From assembly GCA_039654915.1 (NCBI GenBank), contig CM077596.1:57968501-58032500 (forward strand): DNA of 64,000 nucleotides, given 5' to 3'. Shown piece by piece: positions 1-12,203 of this stretch; position 1 is the stretch's first letter, and each line of letters starts with the position of its first letter. The notes below the pieces were generated by a model. That model saw only the letters and a program-made list of their open reading frames with translations. It was not told where the DNA came from and did no database searches. A program made the translations under genes and the position numbers. Origin of the DNA: Aquilaria yunnanensis (lineage: Eukaryota; Streptophyta; Magnoliopsida; Malvales; Thymelaeaceae).

Positions 1-1895
1 TACTGCTAAATGCAAGCATTTTCAGTTAAACTGAATGTGACAGACAGGAGAACTATAACACAATTGCCACATGAGGTACTCCTTTGTTTTTCTAGGATTA
101 TAAGCCACTTTATGTAAGTGTCAAAACAGCAATTAGAAGTTAGAATCTTTTTGTTCGCTTTCTTTACGATAGGTGACAAACATGCGACGATACTACTCAT
201 GTAAATAACCATGTCTAGTGGCTTAGCCTCAGATTCCAAATTTGCAATTATTTTCTCAATACTGCTCAAGGATGACTCGTTTCCCTTGATAAAAGATTTA
301 AGTAGTCTAAATTTGGAATAAAGAACCTGTAGGCAACCCCAGCCTTTAACTAGGTAGGAACACCATAGCTTTTTTTATATTAGATGATGATGACATTAAT
401 AATACAACAAATGAATTATGAGTTAAAAGACCTAAAAGGCTCATAATACTAAGAGTGCTAGGAGCACATGAGGTAAAACCTTCCACAAAAGAGCTTGTGA
501 GCTAAGACCTCCCATAATAAAAAAAAATCATGAGCTAAAAAGCTTGAGTACTAAAGCACTATCAAGCTAAAGAGCTCAAGGACTAAAGCACCATTGAAAG
601 CTCATGATAATACTTTTTGAATATGAATGTCAAATTCATGAACATTGAACCACAATCGGACTAAAAAAAAAATGAATTAATCAAGAACACACACTGAAGT
701 ATACATTAGACTAAAGGCGTATTCAAACTGTGGTATATTCAAGCTGAAGCTTAGGAACTCATCACAAGACAATGATTAATAAGTAACAAAATGACCAAAA
801 ATGGTTAAACGGGCCAAAAATAATCCGGGAAATAGTTTTAAGCCCAAAACTAGACTAGGGGAACCTAATGACCCATATCTTGAGGATTTCTGAGCACGAC
901 TCGTGAACTAGTACCAAGGCCCAAGCTTTAGTTCCTTTAAAAACTGAACAGACATAGTTGCTCGGAGACATGTAATCTCAACATGTATGCCAACATCCTA
1001 AAAAGTGCTGAACAATATATAAACCCCCTTTAGTTCACTTTAAGACACATTTTTCGGATAGGAAATCTAACTTTAAGTGTTGGGCTGGTCCACCAAGCTT
1101 CAGCTTTGAAACTAAAGCCTGCTCAACGGTCTAGACTCGGAGCTCAGGAGTAAAAGTCCAACTTACTTCTAGTAGAAGAGTTTCAAAGGCCACGATGCTG
1201 AAGGTGATCTTGAAGCTCAAGGTACCTAAGACGATGCAAGCTCAAATAGTTTTGGGTTGGGCCTCCTTCCTAAGTATGGGCTTCTTATTTGAAATGAAAG
1301 CTTTTCAAATGCTGTTGGTCCTACGGGTATCATAAGCTCTAATCTAATGGTGCCCATCCGGGGGGTCATTTCTTGTTCTGTTTCTCCCCTTCGCCAAACT
1401 ACAGGCATCTTCGATTGTCCAGAATTCCTTCGTTGTTTTCGGCTTGTAGTGGTAAGGATATGGATCATATTTTAGCTTCTTCGAAACTCTTGGTAGCTTC
1501 TTTGAGACCTGGGTCTGTACTTGCGGCGTTGGTGCAACATAGGATTCTTCTCTCGCAATCAACTCAAATCACCTCTATAATCTAATGAGGCCCGTCGCGA
1601 GGATCTAGCTACTGGATTGTCGGAATCTTCATTAGCTCGCTCCTGCATCTTTAGAGCACCGATTGAGAATGGTTTATTAATAAAGGGGTCGAAACCCGCT
1701 GCGGTGGTGTCTGCAATTCTCCGTCAAAGTCTTATGGTGATCGCAAGGTTAAGTTCTGGTCTAAATCCTTTGTTTCTCCTTCATTTAGTCAGGCGTCGGG
1801 TATTGGTCCTGAATAGGGGTAAGCAAAATTTTAATTTTGTTCGAGAAGACGACTTGTGGAAAGACTAATTCAAACGAAAACGAGAAAGTGGGCTC
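1..1895. other. left-edge stretch without a recognisable gene
   Basis: I see no supported gene. Short open frames at 1226-1585 and 1617-1868 overlap on both strands and match no family I know. The stretch at 400-600 is A-rich, with repeated short words built on 'gagctaaa' and 'actaaagcac'. An 'atatataaaccccc' motif near 1015 could be a TATA box of an old LTR, but no partner repeat is visible. Homology to the N block begins abruptly near 1896. Confidence 0.5.
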
Positions 1896-2589
1896 ATCAT
1901 TTTTTGACAAAAGAATTGGTTAACCGAAATGGTTTCGGTGGTTTTTGTTTTAGATTAATTTTCCATCCCCTTTGCAATCTCAGGTATTAGCATCGATTTC
2001 TAAGGAGAAAGATGATCGATGGCCTGCGGCGCCTGCCTTACCCTCTGTTGGAATTCCATCTGGCATTAAGAAGTTTGGAGGTTGTGGCCGTTGATAGCTA
2101 TTGGGTTGATTCTTTGGTGTGTTCTGTTCGGTCTATTAGTCTCAAGGCTAACTTTACAGAGTAAGTTCTTTCGTTGTGACATTTTTTATAAGTTGTTTTC
2201 TGTTTCAATGTTTTATTGGATACCTAATAAGGTGGTTTGATAGCGCCAAATAACCTCGTGTAATGACTTAAACAAAGGATACCTTTGTCGTTCTCTCTTA
2301 AGTATATACGAAAGGGGCTGACAGAGGTGTCTTTTTTAGGTTAGTTTTCTAAACCACGAGTCTTTTTATAAAATGACATATAAAACTAGAACATATAAAG
2401 CAAGCCTTGAGCACCAAACAAGCCTGACCACGCCGCAGACCTTCCTGATGGCCAATAAAGTGGGAGGAGGGACTATAGAACTTGTCTCAAGCACGTGAAA
2501 GAGTCGAAGGCCAAGAATTCTCATTTGCTTGGCCATCTTTCATCTCTTTCTTTCATTCACACTGAACTAGCTAGTAAGACCTAGGCCCC

Positions 2590-2803
2590 AAAAAAGAACC
2601 ATTTCCATTAGATATCAAAGTTCCAGGAACCATAGAAGGCCATCTGGAAGTTTACACTCATGAATGGAGCTTGTAGTTGCAGTTTCATTCCTTGGAAGCT
2701 ATAAAATTGGTAAGAACTAAGTCCCCATCACCCAATGGCATGGCTTATGCTATGATCTCAACGGTTCTCCTCAAATCTATGGCAGAACAAGCACAAGAAG
2801 CCT
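2590..2803 (+). pseudogene. decayed exon-like stretch, protein not recognised
   Basis: Read on the plus strand, one frame gives a protein-like stretch (EPFPLDIKVPGTIEGHLEV, then a Trp-containing segment), a TAG stop, then about 45 further codons rich in Leu, Met and Ala. The same frame, with the same internal TAG, is present in N3 near 36900-37110, so the lesion predates the duplication. It may be the relic of an exon of an unidentified gene. I do not recognise the family and see no start codon or certain splice sites. Confidence 0.3.
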
Positions 2804-4203
2804 AATATCCTTCTAATTCTTCTAGGGGAAAGTGAGTTATGATGAGGAGAGCAATCTCTTCAGCTCACATGTGTTATACTCATTATTTCTCTCTACTCGT
2901 GGAATGAATCTATATTTTGATTTGCTAGCTATGACCAAGAAGGTTGTGTCACAAGAGACTTGTACAAGATTTTGATGACTTTGATTTATTTCCATTGCAT
3001 ACATGACTGCTAGTATGAATTGTTGGTATTGAGAGACTATGCTGCTTTAACTGCTAGTAGTTCTTACAGAGATTGAATGTTATTTCAGATGTTATGCCTT
3101 TTCTTTTGGATACTGAACCTCCATGGGAGCAAGCTTGAATCAGTCTAGCTTGTTCAAGTGTGTTTGAAGGTATGTTTAGTTAAGCTAAAAGGATTAGTTA
3201 TGTTCTGAGAAATGTTGTGTATTTGGGAGCTTGATGATCTCCGTATGTGTTGGTTAGTTGGTTGCGTAGACCCAAGATTTTTCAAATATTATGGAGTGAA
3301 TTGTATTTTCACAGAACTGTCAAGCATTCCTTGAGTCCACCCGATGTTTTAAAAAGATGGAGCATAACCAACGACAAGGAGGTAAAAGTTTTTATTGGAA
3401 GGGTATTCGGTATGAGTTTCTATGCTACTATACATATGAGAAATTTTGGGCTCACAAAGGTATTTTTGCTACTGATTGAAGCTATATGTTCAATTCTCAA
3501 ATGCCAATGCTCCGAGGGTAGATGGTTTATGAGCTGTATTTTCTAAAAAAGATTTCTAGATTTGGTACAGTTATGATGCAATTGATGAGTTCTTCACAAA
3601 CTAGGAAGCCCTTACGATCTATTAATGGTGTCAATATTACTCTAGTTTCTAAAACCTTAGGCCCTTGACAAGTAGGGGAAGGGGGGAAATATGTGGTGGT
3701 CAGTGTTAAGGAAAATTATAAGATTGATCCTTATAGTATGTATGATTTTTATTTATAGTCCAAGGTTTAGTAAGTGGCAACAGCGTTGTTCCAACTCTGA
3801 CAGTGCAAAAGTACATATTACCGGTTCAATTGATTCAAACCATTATTGGAGACCTTAACAGTTCGAGGGAAAGTCAACTTTCAGAACCATATTTAGAGCC
3901 CCTTGTGACACTCAGGATTATTTTCGTTTTGATTTCTTGTTTCCACTTTTTCGGAATTTTTAAAAATTAATATTCCCAAAAAATCAAAAAGCACATAAGA
4001 TTTTTTTTTCCAAAGTCAAGGGGAAAATATCATCTAAAATAGTTAATATAAGAAAAAGACATCCTGGATGTCTTTTTTTTTGAGCTTTTAGAATATTGAC
4101 ATTTAAAAATGAGATAACAGCAAATGGTAATAAGTCAGACCGAAAATGACCAGTTTTTCTTTTCCTTTTTAAAGGAAAAAAAATTCTAGATGGATGGAAA
4201 TAA

Positions 4204-4656
4204 TCAGATACAATACAGACAGACACCCTCAACACAGGCTCCAACAAACGCATTGTATGCTGATTGGGAGTCGAGATCACATTCCATATCATCATCAAGA
4301 CTATCAGCTCTGCAAGATCCTGTGTATGTCTCGTTTGGAACATAATTTGGATTGTCTCCACTACATCCATTCTCTGCATCACCACAACATTGGCACCTGT
4401 TTCTTTCCCAGCCGCATCTTCCAACTGCTTTATTTTCTTTAGACCGACACATGTAGTCACATAGTAGGTTAGCTTGGTCGGCTTCATCTTCATCACTCAC
4501 ATCACTGCCGTCATCAGGTACAAGACCAACATTATTAATGTCTATTTCTTCAAGACCACCATTGTTATTGCCTTCTTCATCAGATCGGCAAGCTTCGGTG
4601 TAACTCTGGCTGTCAACCCAAGGTTCAGTGTCTCCCAAACAATCATCTGTCCAGTT
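4204..4656 (-). CDS. unrecognised acidic Cys-rich protein, probable partial gene
   Basis: One minus-strand frame stays open for about 150 codons. It has no ATG at its head: the first usable codon is TTG at 4638, and an in-frame stop lies just upstream at 4657-4659, so an upstream exon joined by splicing, or decay, is likely. The first half is very acidic (SDEEG, DDGSDV, DEDEADQ). The second half is Cys-rich, with a C-x3-C motif (CDYMC), then a C-x-C-C cluster (RCQCCGD) and single cysteines to the end (GACVEGVCLYC). The N3 copy has the same frame, with substitutions and one in-frame 3-bp indel, which hints at past coding constraint. I do not recognise the family. A zinc-binding or secreted Cys-rich role is only a guess. 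Confidence 0.35.
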   Translation of the reverse strand, partial: NWTDDCLGDTEPWVDSQSYTEACRSDEEGNNNGGLEEIDINNVGLVPDDGSDVSDEDEADQANLLCDYMCRSKENKAVGRCGWERNRCQCCGDAENGCSGDNPNYVPNETYTGSCRADSLDDDMECDLDSQSAYNAFVGACVEGVCLYCI

Positions 4657-6419
4657 TCAACACATACCAGAAACAAGCTTCTCTTTGTTAACTGCCTCAT
4701 GCTCGAATATATGAAGGAAAATATTTTAAAAACCAAAAGTGTACTCCAATGTTTTATGTGTGTGTTATATTATATGGGAGCAAAAATCTAACTCGAAATA
4801 GTGGTTGACATAAATGTCATTGTAATATTCTTCACGTCCTAAATGAATAAAATGTTTCGCTATTTTTCACTGAATTTTATGATGTTTTGCTTTTACCACA
4901 TTACTATTTTCACTCTGAGTTTGATTACTTTTCTTAGCACATCTGCATGTCTCTTTTATATATACATATTAAGTGTCTCTTTATAAAATCTCATCTAAAA
5001 TAACAACTGAAGAGCAAAAAATAATTGAACCTACCATAGTTCACCACATTAAGAGATATTTAACACAATTCATACCACATCAACATTTAGATACACATAT
5101 AATTGGTACAAGTTGGAAGAGCAACAGGTTAATTTAACAAAGAGAAAGTTGGCATTAGGATTATGTTAAGAAGGCAAAATCATCATTAGGATTATGTTCA
5201 AGAAATCAAGAGAAATTGGTGTCTCTTTTGAGGTTTGAGAAGATGAGTATCAATTTTTTTCTCTGCATTAATTATTCTAGTTAGGATGCAATATAGCTGC
5301 AGACTTGTTGCCCTACCTTTTTTATCTGATTTTGTTTGTTTTGCATTTTGCACTTTCGAGATAAATTCAAATTAGTCGTGTTCAAAGGTCCTAAAAGTTG
5401 GGCTTAGTGTGAGAACCTTTGGTCTGTTTGAATCATCAAAGTAGATTAGAGTTTTTTTTTTTGGGTTTCCTGATCCTTTTTGAAATATGTAAATTTTATT
5501 TATGCTACTGAAGGGAAAAGAAACTTGAAAAAGCCTGAGTTAAAGCCTTTAACTTAGTACTGTGTTGTATTTTGAACTCTAAACTTGTGTATATGGTAAC
5601 CTCTACTGATGCTGCAGCTTTCCTTTATGAGTCTATTTGCACCTTTTACCTTTGAATGATTTTGGGTAAAGTCTTGGAAAAATTGTTAGAATCTATTTGT
5701 AAGAGTATGTTGGTAAAGTTTGCCCAGAAGGTGATGAGATATTATGGTTTTAGTAACTGGATTCTATTAAAAGTGTATATATCCTACTTAGCTTCAGTCA
5801 CCACCATGGTTCAGTCACCACCATGGTTTCAGATATGTTCCAAGGACCTCCAAACTGCTCTCTGCGTATGTTTTGATGGTTAATTTTATGCCTGCAATTT
5901 GTTTGTTTCTTATAACTACTTTTTTTCTTCTGGTTCTTGTAACAGGTTCTCTTAATTTAACACTTTGTTCAAGTCTTTTGGCAAGGCTATGCTTTATGGA
6001 CCTAGCCTTATCATCCATGTAAACATGACTGGGGTTTGCTTTTTCTTTCTTTGATATAGTGTTCCTTCCATATGATGTGGGAATAGTTAGATTTGACCAT
6101 GTTTTGTTTGTGAAGCAACTAGTTTGCGAAAATTTTCAGCAAATGCTTTTATTTGTAATTTTGCAACAGCTCCAGTCTTATATTTGCTTCACTGCTGGAA
6201 AATCTTTGTGAAACTGGATTGCATTCTGTTTAAGGATATTGTGTTATGGTGTGTGTATGCTAATAATCATATGATATCTTGTAAGGAAGGTGTAAAATTG
6301 AAGTGTGTAAGCTCTGTTACTTTTCTTGCAGGTCTGCTTACCATAGTTGCTTCACTACTGACACCATAGTGTTTGTCATTCTGCTGAAACATGATAAATG
6401 TAATCTAAACTAAGCTCTC

Positions 6420-6445
6420 TTTCTTCTTCTTCTTCTTCTTCTTCT
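6420..6445. repeat. CTT microsatellite
   Basis: About eight uninterrupted CTT/TTC units start a pyrimidine-rich tract in N1. The same position is short in N2 (near 13190) and about nine units long in N3 (44961-44987), so it varies between the copies. Confidence 0.9.
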
Positions 6446-7689
6446 GGTTTTTTTCTTTTTCTTTTTCTTTTTACTTTTTTTTTTCTCTGTGTTGCTGCAC
6501 TAACAGTAGAAGCTGTGATTAAGTGCTTGTCTAATTAATTCCAGGTTTCAAGACTCTAATAAATTGGTACTTTGGAAAGTGGATATGCTTCGCTTTGGTG
6601 AGTCTTAAGCAGGAACAAGTAGATTTGAGAAGCTCATTTTAGAGGAAGATCGACAGGCCTTAGGTTTTTTTTCAATTGATCTGACAAAGCTGTACCTTTC
6701 CCTATAGAGAATCTGAAGATCAACATCATGAGTTGGCCACTTAGGAAGATCAAGAGTTTTAAGTCCCTAGTAAAACATTTTTAGGTATGCACTATTTTCT
6801 GTTTTGGGGGTTGTCTGATTAGGAGCAGGATTTGATGGAGTTGGAAATTGCTAGAGTAGCATAAAGCAGCTTCTAGAAATATTGCAAGACATGGAATTAG
6901 TGGATAGAACAAAGAAGCTGAGCAGGCGTCCTTAAGAGCAGACTAACAAAGAAAAGAAGGCCCTCATCAACTGCTGTCGGTTTTACTGATAGCTGCTGCA
7001 TGTTGAAACTACGATGCCTTAAAGTGCAATATATTGAGCGAAGCTGCTTGTAGTTCTTGCTGAGATTGAATGTTATCTCAGATGTTATGCCTTTTCTTTT
7101 ACATACTGAAACTCCAGGGGACCAAGCTTGAACCAGTACAGCTTGTTCAAGTGTGTTTGAAGATATGTTTAACTACAATAAAGGATTGTTACAGTTTCGA
7201 GAACTGCTGTGTATTTGGGAGCTTGATGATCTGAGTATTTGCAGGCTGGTTGGTTGTATAAACCCTAGAAGTTATTTTTAGCTAGGAGATTTTTTTCTTC
7301 ATGGGTGGAGCAAATTATAATGTAGTTTCTCTTCAAGACTATTCCTGTATGACCTGCTCTAGGACTTATTAATGAGCACATATTTGTAATTGGGATTATG
7401 TATTTTGGCTTGTGGTTCATGATCTAGGATCATTGTGCAAGATGATATACACAATGGGATGATTTCTCTATTAGCATTTGGTCTATATATTTTCTAGGAC
7501 TTGCTATAACTCTTTTGAGAAGTCTGGGAAAGTTTGGGTTCACGGCTTGTCTTAAGGTTTAGTTTGCAAAGTTTAGAACAATAAATTTTTTATGAGAGTA
7601 ATGTGTTTTGCTCTTAACCAACACAAACGCCCAGAATGTGCCAAAAAAGCATAAACCAATAGCAAATGAAAACTCAACATATCAACTAC

Positions 7690-7880
7690 CTGAAAGCATA
7701 GGGAAATCATCCTAGAGGTGGAAAAGAGATTCATATCCATGACAAATGAACCCCTTAGCAATTCAGCAGCACTTGTTGGAACTTAACCAGCAATTAAAGA
7801 TGGTTCATTCATGGAAGAAAATGAAATCGTAGCCAATGATCTGTTCTTCAAACTGCCTTTCAGGGGAGGCTTTTTAACGG
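7690..7880 (-). pseudogene. decayed exon ending in a conserved splice-donor-like site
   Basis: On the minus strand a frame reads about 60 codons (containing SLATISFSSMNEPSLIAG, a stop, then TSAAELLRGSF) and ends at TTTCAG/GTAGTTG, which looks like an exon end plus 5' splice site. Further copies lie near 11805-11985, 14520-14690 and 46300-46480. They carry different damage: this copy has a stop after LIAG where the copy near 14600 has a Lys codon, while that copy has a frameshift after AELLR. Different lesions on one readable frame suggest a once-coding ancestor. I do not recognise the protein. Confidence 0.35.
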
Positions 7881-8264
7881 ACAGATTAATGTTTTTTAAT
7901 CATCATTATAACTCCAACAACATGGATCATCCTCGGATCATTCTTTACTGGATGAAAGGAGTATCAACAGAGAAGGTGCTATGAAGAACCTGGAATGAAA
8001 GTTGATTAAATAGCCAATGGCCCTGTTTGTGTTTGTGTTTGTGGTTGAGGGGATTCTTAAGATGAGTGTAAATCCATATATCTTAGAAACCAGCAGCAAA
8101 TATCACTTTCTGCATGTGGGTCTAAGAGTTCTCATAGGTGATAGTAATAATAAAGCCATTAACAGATTTAAGGCAATACATAAAAAACATGATATAACTC
8201 TAAAAGAAGAAAGTATGAGTGTGGAATGAAATACTGACCTCTGAGATCTGCAGATAACAGCAAC

Positions 8265-8474
8265 ATGTTGCGCCAGGTAATGACCAGCACCAGAAGTCCG
8301 AAAAGGGAAATGCTCTTAGACCCATTCATGTCTGAAGTAGATGAAGCTGCAAATTTTGCAAACAGTACTGGAGTCCAAGACGTCTATAATTTTGCAGAAG
8401 TGAACCTTAGATTTATACAATTACGTGAATCACTTTACTTTTGTCTTTGGGTCAATGGGCTGAATCAACTATGA
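8265..8474 (+). other. short open frame of 69 codons repeated in N1 and N2
   Basis: ATG-initiated and 69 codons long, beginning MLRQVMTSTRSPKR and ending LWVNGLNQL. The same frame exists at 15172-15381 in N2. The copies differ at several amino acids (for example E/G, N/M, V/A, N/D, E/K), many of them non-conservative, which does not look like strong purifying selection. In N3 only the first part remains (near 46870) before the sequence switches to RLK-flank sequence. It is a candidate small ORF or exon at best; no domain is recognised. Confidence 0.2.
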
Positions 8475-8528
8475 AGCTTTCTGTGTGTCTCTGTTTGTTT
8501 ATACATATATGTATCTATATATAAGCAT

Positions 8529-9237
8529 AGGGTTAAATACCATGATATATGGCTTACCGCGGGTAAGTGGTATGCAGTATAAGTTTTTTTACATTTTATC
8601 AATGGTATTTCACATATTGCTCACTTGTTGTGTACGTTTTGTCTGAAAACCACAATATACTACAAATACCATAAGATACGTATCATAGTATTTTATTTTT
8701 CATTGATATGTGTGAGATATATTTCTTTTTTTCATTTTACATCAAAATATCATAAATATATAAAAAATTAAAATATAATTAATACACATATCATAAAATA
8801 AATATTTAATTTTATTTTATTTTATTTTTTTGTTATTTTTCTTAGTTAACATATAAATTTAATGGTTACTTTGAGCCACCTAGAAACTTAATGTGGTATT
8901 AGAAAAAAAAATAGTCATTATTAAATTATTATTTTTTCTTTTATATCAATAAATTAGTTTCTTTCTAAGTATTATTTATTTTACTCTATATATGTAACAC
9001 TTTTTTTATTTTTTTATATTAAAAATATCTTCTATTATATATATTCTATTTATATTTAAAAAATTATGATGAGAAAAATTAGAATACATATAAAATGTGT
9101 AAAAAAAAATTGAATTTACATCATCTCAAAATAATGTTATAATATTTATTTTTTGTGAAAATGATAACTGTATGTAAAGTTGTATACAATATAGTATGTC
9201 TTAAAAATTTGAAATGCAATATAATGGTATTTAACAC
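8529..9237. mobile_element. putative AT-rich non-autonomous TIR element
   Basis: The ends are inverted: the left end reads GGGTTAAATACCATGATAT and the reverse of the right end reads TGTTAAATACCATTATAT. The interior is strongly AT-rich and non-coding. It lies exactly where N1 and the following RLK flank are separated, and is absent from the other copies. AGCAT occurs just before the left end (8524-8528) and again at 9256-9260, about 18 bp beyond the right TIR, so the true edge and target duplication are unsettled. Confidence 0.5.
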
Positions 9238-9555
9238 ATTTTATATAAGGTGAGCAGCATGTGGTTTAACCAGGTTTCCAGCGAGCCACCGTAAAAGAAA
9301 TAAGCCTAAAGCAAGCCGACAACGGACACTAATCCAATGACGTGAACTACTATATATAATTTTGACTTATATTATTTGTCTCCAAAAAATAATGGACAAA
9401 TAAACGTAATTCTCTGTTGGAATATTTTGTCTTTTCCTTCGAGTGAAGCAGCATAAAAGGTTGAAAAGCAGGAATCTTAAAAAAAACGTGCATAAAATGT
9501 AACTAGAAAAATGATATGGTACAGTTCATTTTTTATGTAGTTCGCTTGATGAATT
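9238..9555. other. 3' flank of the RLK pseudogene
   Basis: This matches 31615-32180, downstream of the intact kinase: the shared stretch starts at 'ggtttaacca' and includes the 'gacgtgaa' and 'tattatttgtc' stretches. It holds no coding signal and is simply the RLK 3' flank carried along with the duplication. Confidence 0.6.
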
Positions 9556-11391
9556 TTCTGTCATCGCCTAGGCTCTGTTAAAATTGAAGCTTGTATTTCA
9601 CTAGTGTCAGCACTGGGTTCAGGTGGATCTGAGAATTCAAAGTTGAAATTATTTTAATAATTAGTTTACTATATTAACATTCCACTGAGCCCTCTAAGAT
9701 CTTAACGACCATAGCTACTGTGTTCATTTTGTAAGCACCACGCAGCCACCCTCATTACTTTCAGGACTTCTAACGCACTTGCTTGCATATCATCACTATA
9801 CATATCGACAAGATCCAGAAGTTGATCTTCTTCAGTTTTCCCCTTGAATAGCTTTAGTAAATGTATGTCGTCTTCCTACTCAGATCTATCCACATTTCTA
9901 CGACCACACAAGATCTCTAAAACTACAATGCCAAAGCTATAGATGTCTGCCTTTTTTGTGATGATGGAACTCAACCATTCAGGGGCCATGTAACCCGGTG
10001 TTCCCCTCATTGTTGTTACAACTTGACTTTGCTCCCTTCCAATTAACTTAAATAATCCGAAATCAGAAACTTTGGCATTGAAGTTCTCATCCAAAAGGAT
10101 GTTTTGCAGTTAGCATTCGTCATGAAGATAGGCCAATCCCCTGGATATGTCTAGTATGATTTTTCTTCTGGTTTCCCAAGAAAGAACAAGCTGTTGGCTC
10201 TTGTGGAAGATCCAAACATCCAACGAACCATTGCACATGCACTCGTAAACTAAAAGCCTCTGAAATTTTTCTGCACAAAATCCAACTAACCTTACCAAAT
10301 TGAAATGGTGAATGCTTCCTATTGTTTGAACTTCTGTTATGAATGACTTTGTACTAGCAGCAAAACGGTCAAGACACTTCACTGCAACTTCAGTACCATC
10401 AGGTAGTGTGCCCTTAAACACGGACCCAAACCTTCCTTGGCCGAGCTTGTCAGTGAAATTCTTTGTGATGACTTTTAGTTCTTCATAAGAGAATTTTCTA
10501 GGCATTCCTGATATATGATCTAGAAATTCCTGCCTGTCATCTGTTACACCTTTCTTTATTTGGAGTATAATCACAGTGTATAAAAGGAAACCCCCGAAGA
10601 CAGCTCCAGCTATAAAGCACGATGTATATATAACAGTGATATTCTTTTTCTTTTCTGGTGAAACAGAAACCGGAGGACTTTTACTGACGACAAGATCTTT
10701 CATCTGAACCTTTATAAATGTAGTGTGAAGAGTTGCATAAGCATTACCTTGTACAAAAAAAAACCTGTTTGTATCTTCATATTGCCTAAGTGAATAGGCT
10801 TCAAACAGTAATGTCCACAATGGTTCTGGAAAATTCTCATATACATTCCCAACGAGGGTCATTTTACAGGAACAGTTCTACTTGCAAGCTTCCTTGCAGT
10901 TATCTTTATCCAAGTAAATCATCTCCAGGCTGCTCGGCAACAAGGATGGCATATAAGTTAGCTCGATAAACGTCTGGCCCATGAGGGACTCACAGGACCC
11001 TGATGTGATTGGAGAACAGTCTGCCTGTGCATCATCATGATTCATCGGCTTGAAGTAGGCATTTCCATTTTCATCATCTGGTTCAGGACATGAACACCCT
11101 GCTTCAGAACAGATGCCATATCTTCCACATGCCAATAAATAGTCGCATCGATCCAAATTAAAAAGGTCAGAAACCACTCTCCATTCTGGTGCTGCCCATG
11201 CGTAAGCCCTCATGTGCCCGTCGCTCCCAAAGCTGTATAAAACTAGCAGAGGATACTCCAGTGCCACTGCGAGTCATGAGATCCTCGAAGTTAGCATAGT
11301 GTCAACCAGTTTTTTTTTCCAGAGAGATGTCAAGAATTAAGGTCTCATAAGCTTCAGAATTGGGTTCCACATAAGCAGTGGCTCCATCAGG
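9556..11391 (-). pseudogene. G-type lectin receptor kinase pseudogene (SD2-5-like), lacks lectin domain and catalytic loop
   Basis: This is a minus-strand relic of the same kinase family as 32185-34647. Readable pieces are the EGF/PAN part (11267-10878), the PAN end, transmembrane segment and kinase N-lobe (10862-10110), and the kinase C-lobe (10094-9876), followed by a damaged tail. Lesions seen: the region of signal peptide, B-lectin domain and start codon is gone, with a junction near 11391 that skips about 920 bp of the intact copy; the Gly-rich loop reads GQGRFGSV instead of GQGGFGSV; a net 27-bp deletion near 10110 removes the catalytic HLDIKP segment and leaves a TAA stop; there is another stop before 9876; and the C-terminal tail has indels. 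No functional kinase can be made from it. Confidence 0.95.
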
Positions 11392-11589
11392 AGCATATAC
11401 GCAACTGAGACTGCTAATATACCCTGTTCTGAGAAGAAAAGCTCGTTTGTCGTATTAATGAAGTTCAAAAATTCATCGTATCAGATCACCATTTTTATTA
11501 CAAGTTTCACACTCTCCGCCCTAGTAAATAATGCAGAAATTTGGCTTCGTAGTTTAAGTTAATAAATCAATTAGTTGTGTTTTATGCAT

Positions 11590-12203
11590 TTGGTCTATAT
11601 ATTTTCTAGGAATTGCTATAACTCTTTTGAGAAGTTTGGGAAAGTTTGGGTTCATGGCATGTTTTAAGGTTTAGTTTGCAAAGTTTAGAACAATAAAGTT
11701 TATAATGAGAGTAATGTGTTTTGCTCTTAAACAACACAAACGCCCAGAATGTGCCAAAAAAGCATAACCAATAGCCAATGAAAACGCAACATATCAACTA
11801 CCTAAAAGCATAGGGAAATCATACTAAAGGTGGAAAAGGGATTCATATCCATGACAAATGAACCCTTTAGCAATTCAGCAGCACTTGTTGGAACTTAACC
11901 AGCAATTACAGATGGTTCATTCATGGAAGAAAATGAAATCGTAGCCAATAATCTGTTCTTCAAACTGCATTTCAGGGGAGGCTTTTTCACGGACAGATTA
12001 ATGTTTTTTAATCATCATTATAACTCCAACAACATGGATCATCCTCGGATCATCCTTTACTGGATGGAAGGAGTATCAACAGAGAAGGTGCTATGAAGAA
12101 CCTGGAATGAAAGTTGATTAAATAACCAATGGCCCTGTTTGTGTTTGTGTTTGTGGATGAGGGGATTCTTAAGATGAGTGTAAATCCATATAACTTAGCT
12201 TGA
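11590..12203. repeat. duplication block N2, first piece
   Basis: This is homologous to 7480-8090 of N1, starting with 'catttggtctatatatttt'. It ends abruptly near 12203 inside 'ccatataacttagc', where the sequence jumps to the homologue of N1 position 5404. N2 therefore starts with a right-hand piece of N and then repeats most of the right half of N, pointing to unequal exchange or template switching. It contains a copy of the decayed exon described at 7690-7880. Confidence 0.7.

Larger units (their letters stand above)
1896..8520. repeat. segmental duplication block N1
   Basis: This is the first copy of a block that recurs at 11590-15428 (N2, partial) and 36219-46925 (N3, with insertions). 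N1 and N3 can be aligned by eye almost throughout: both begin near 'agtgggctcatcatttt' and run through the Cys-rich reading frame, a pyrimidine-rich tract and the conserved 69-codon frame near the right end. Each copy lies next to a minus-strand receptor kinase, so block plus kinase was duplicated as a unit. Between the named pieces the sequence is rich in stops in all frames and looks like introns, UTRs or decayed gene sequence. Confidence 0.8.

Noticed and set aside
3247..3546. 99-codon plus frame, with a partner at 37566-37799
   Set aside because: No ATG-supported family match; the partner is shorter and shifted. It looks like chance openness in the N block.
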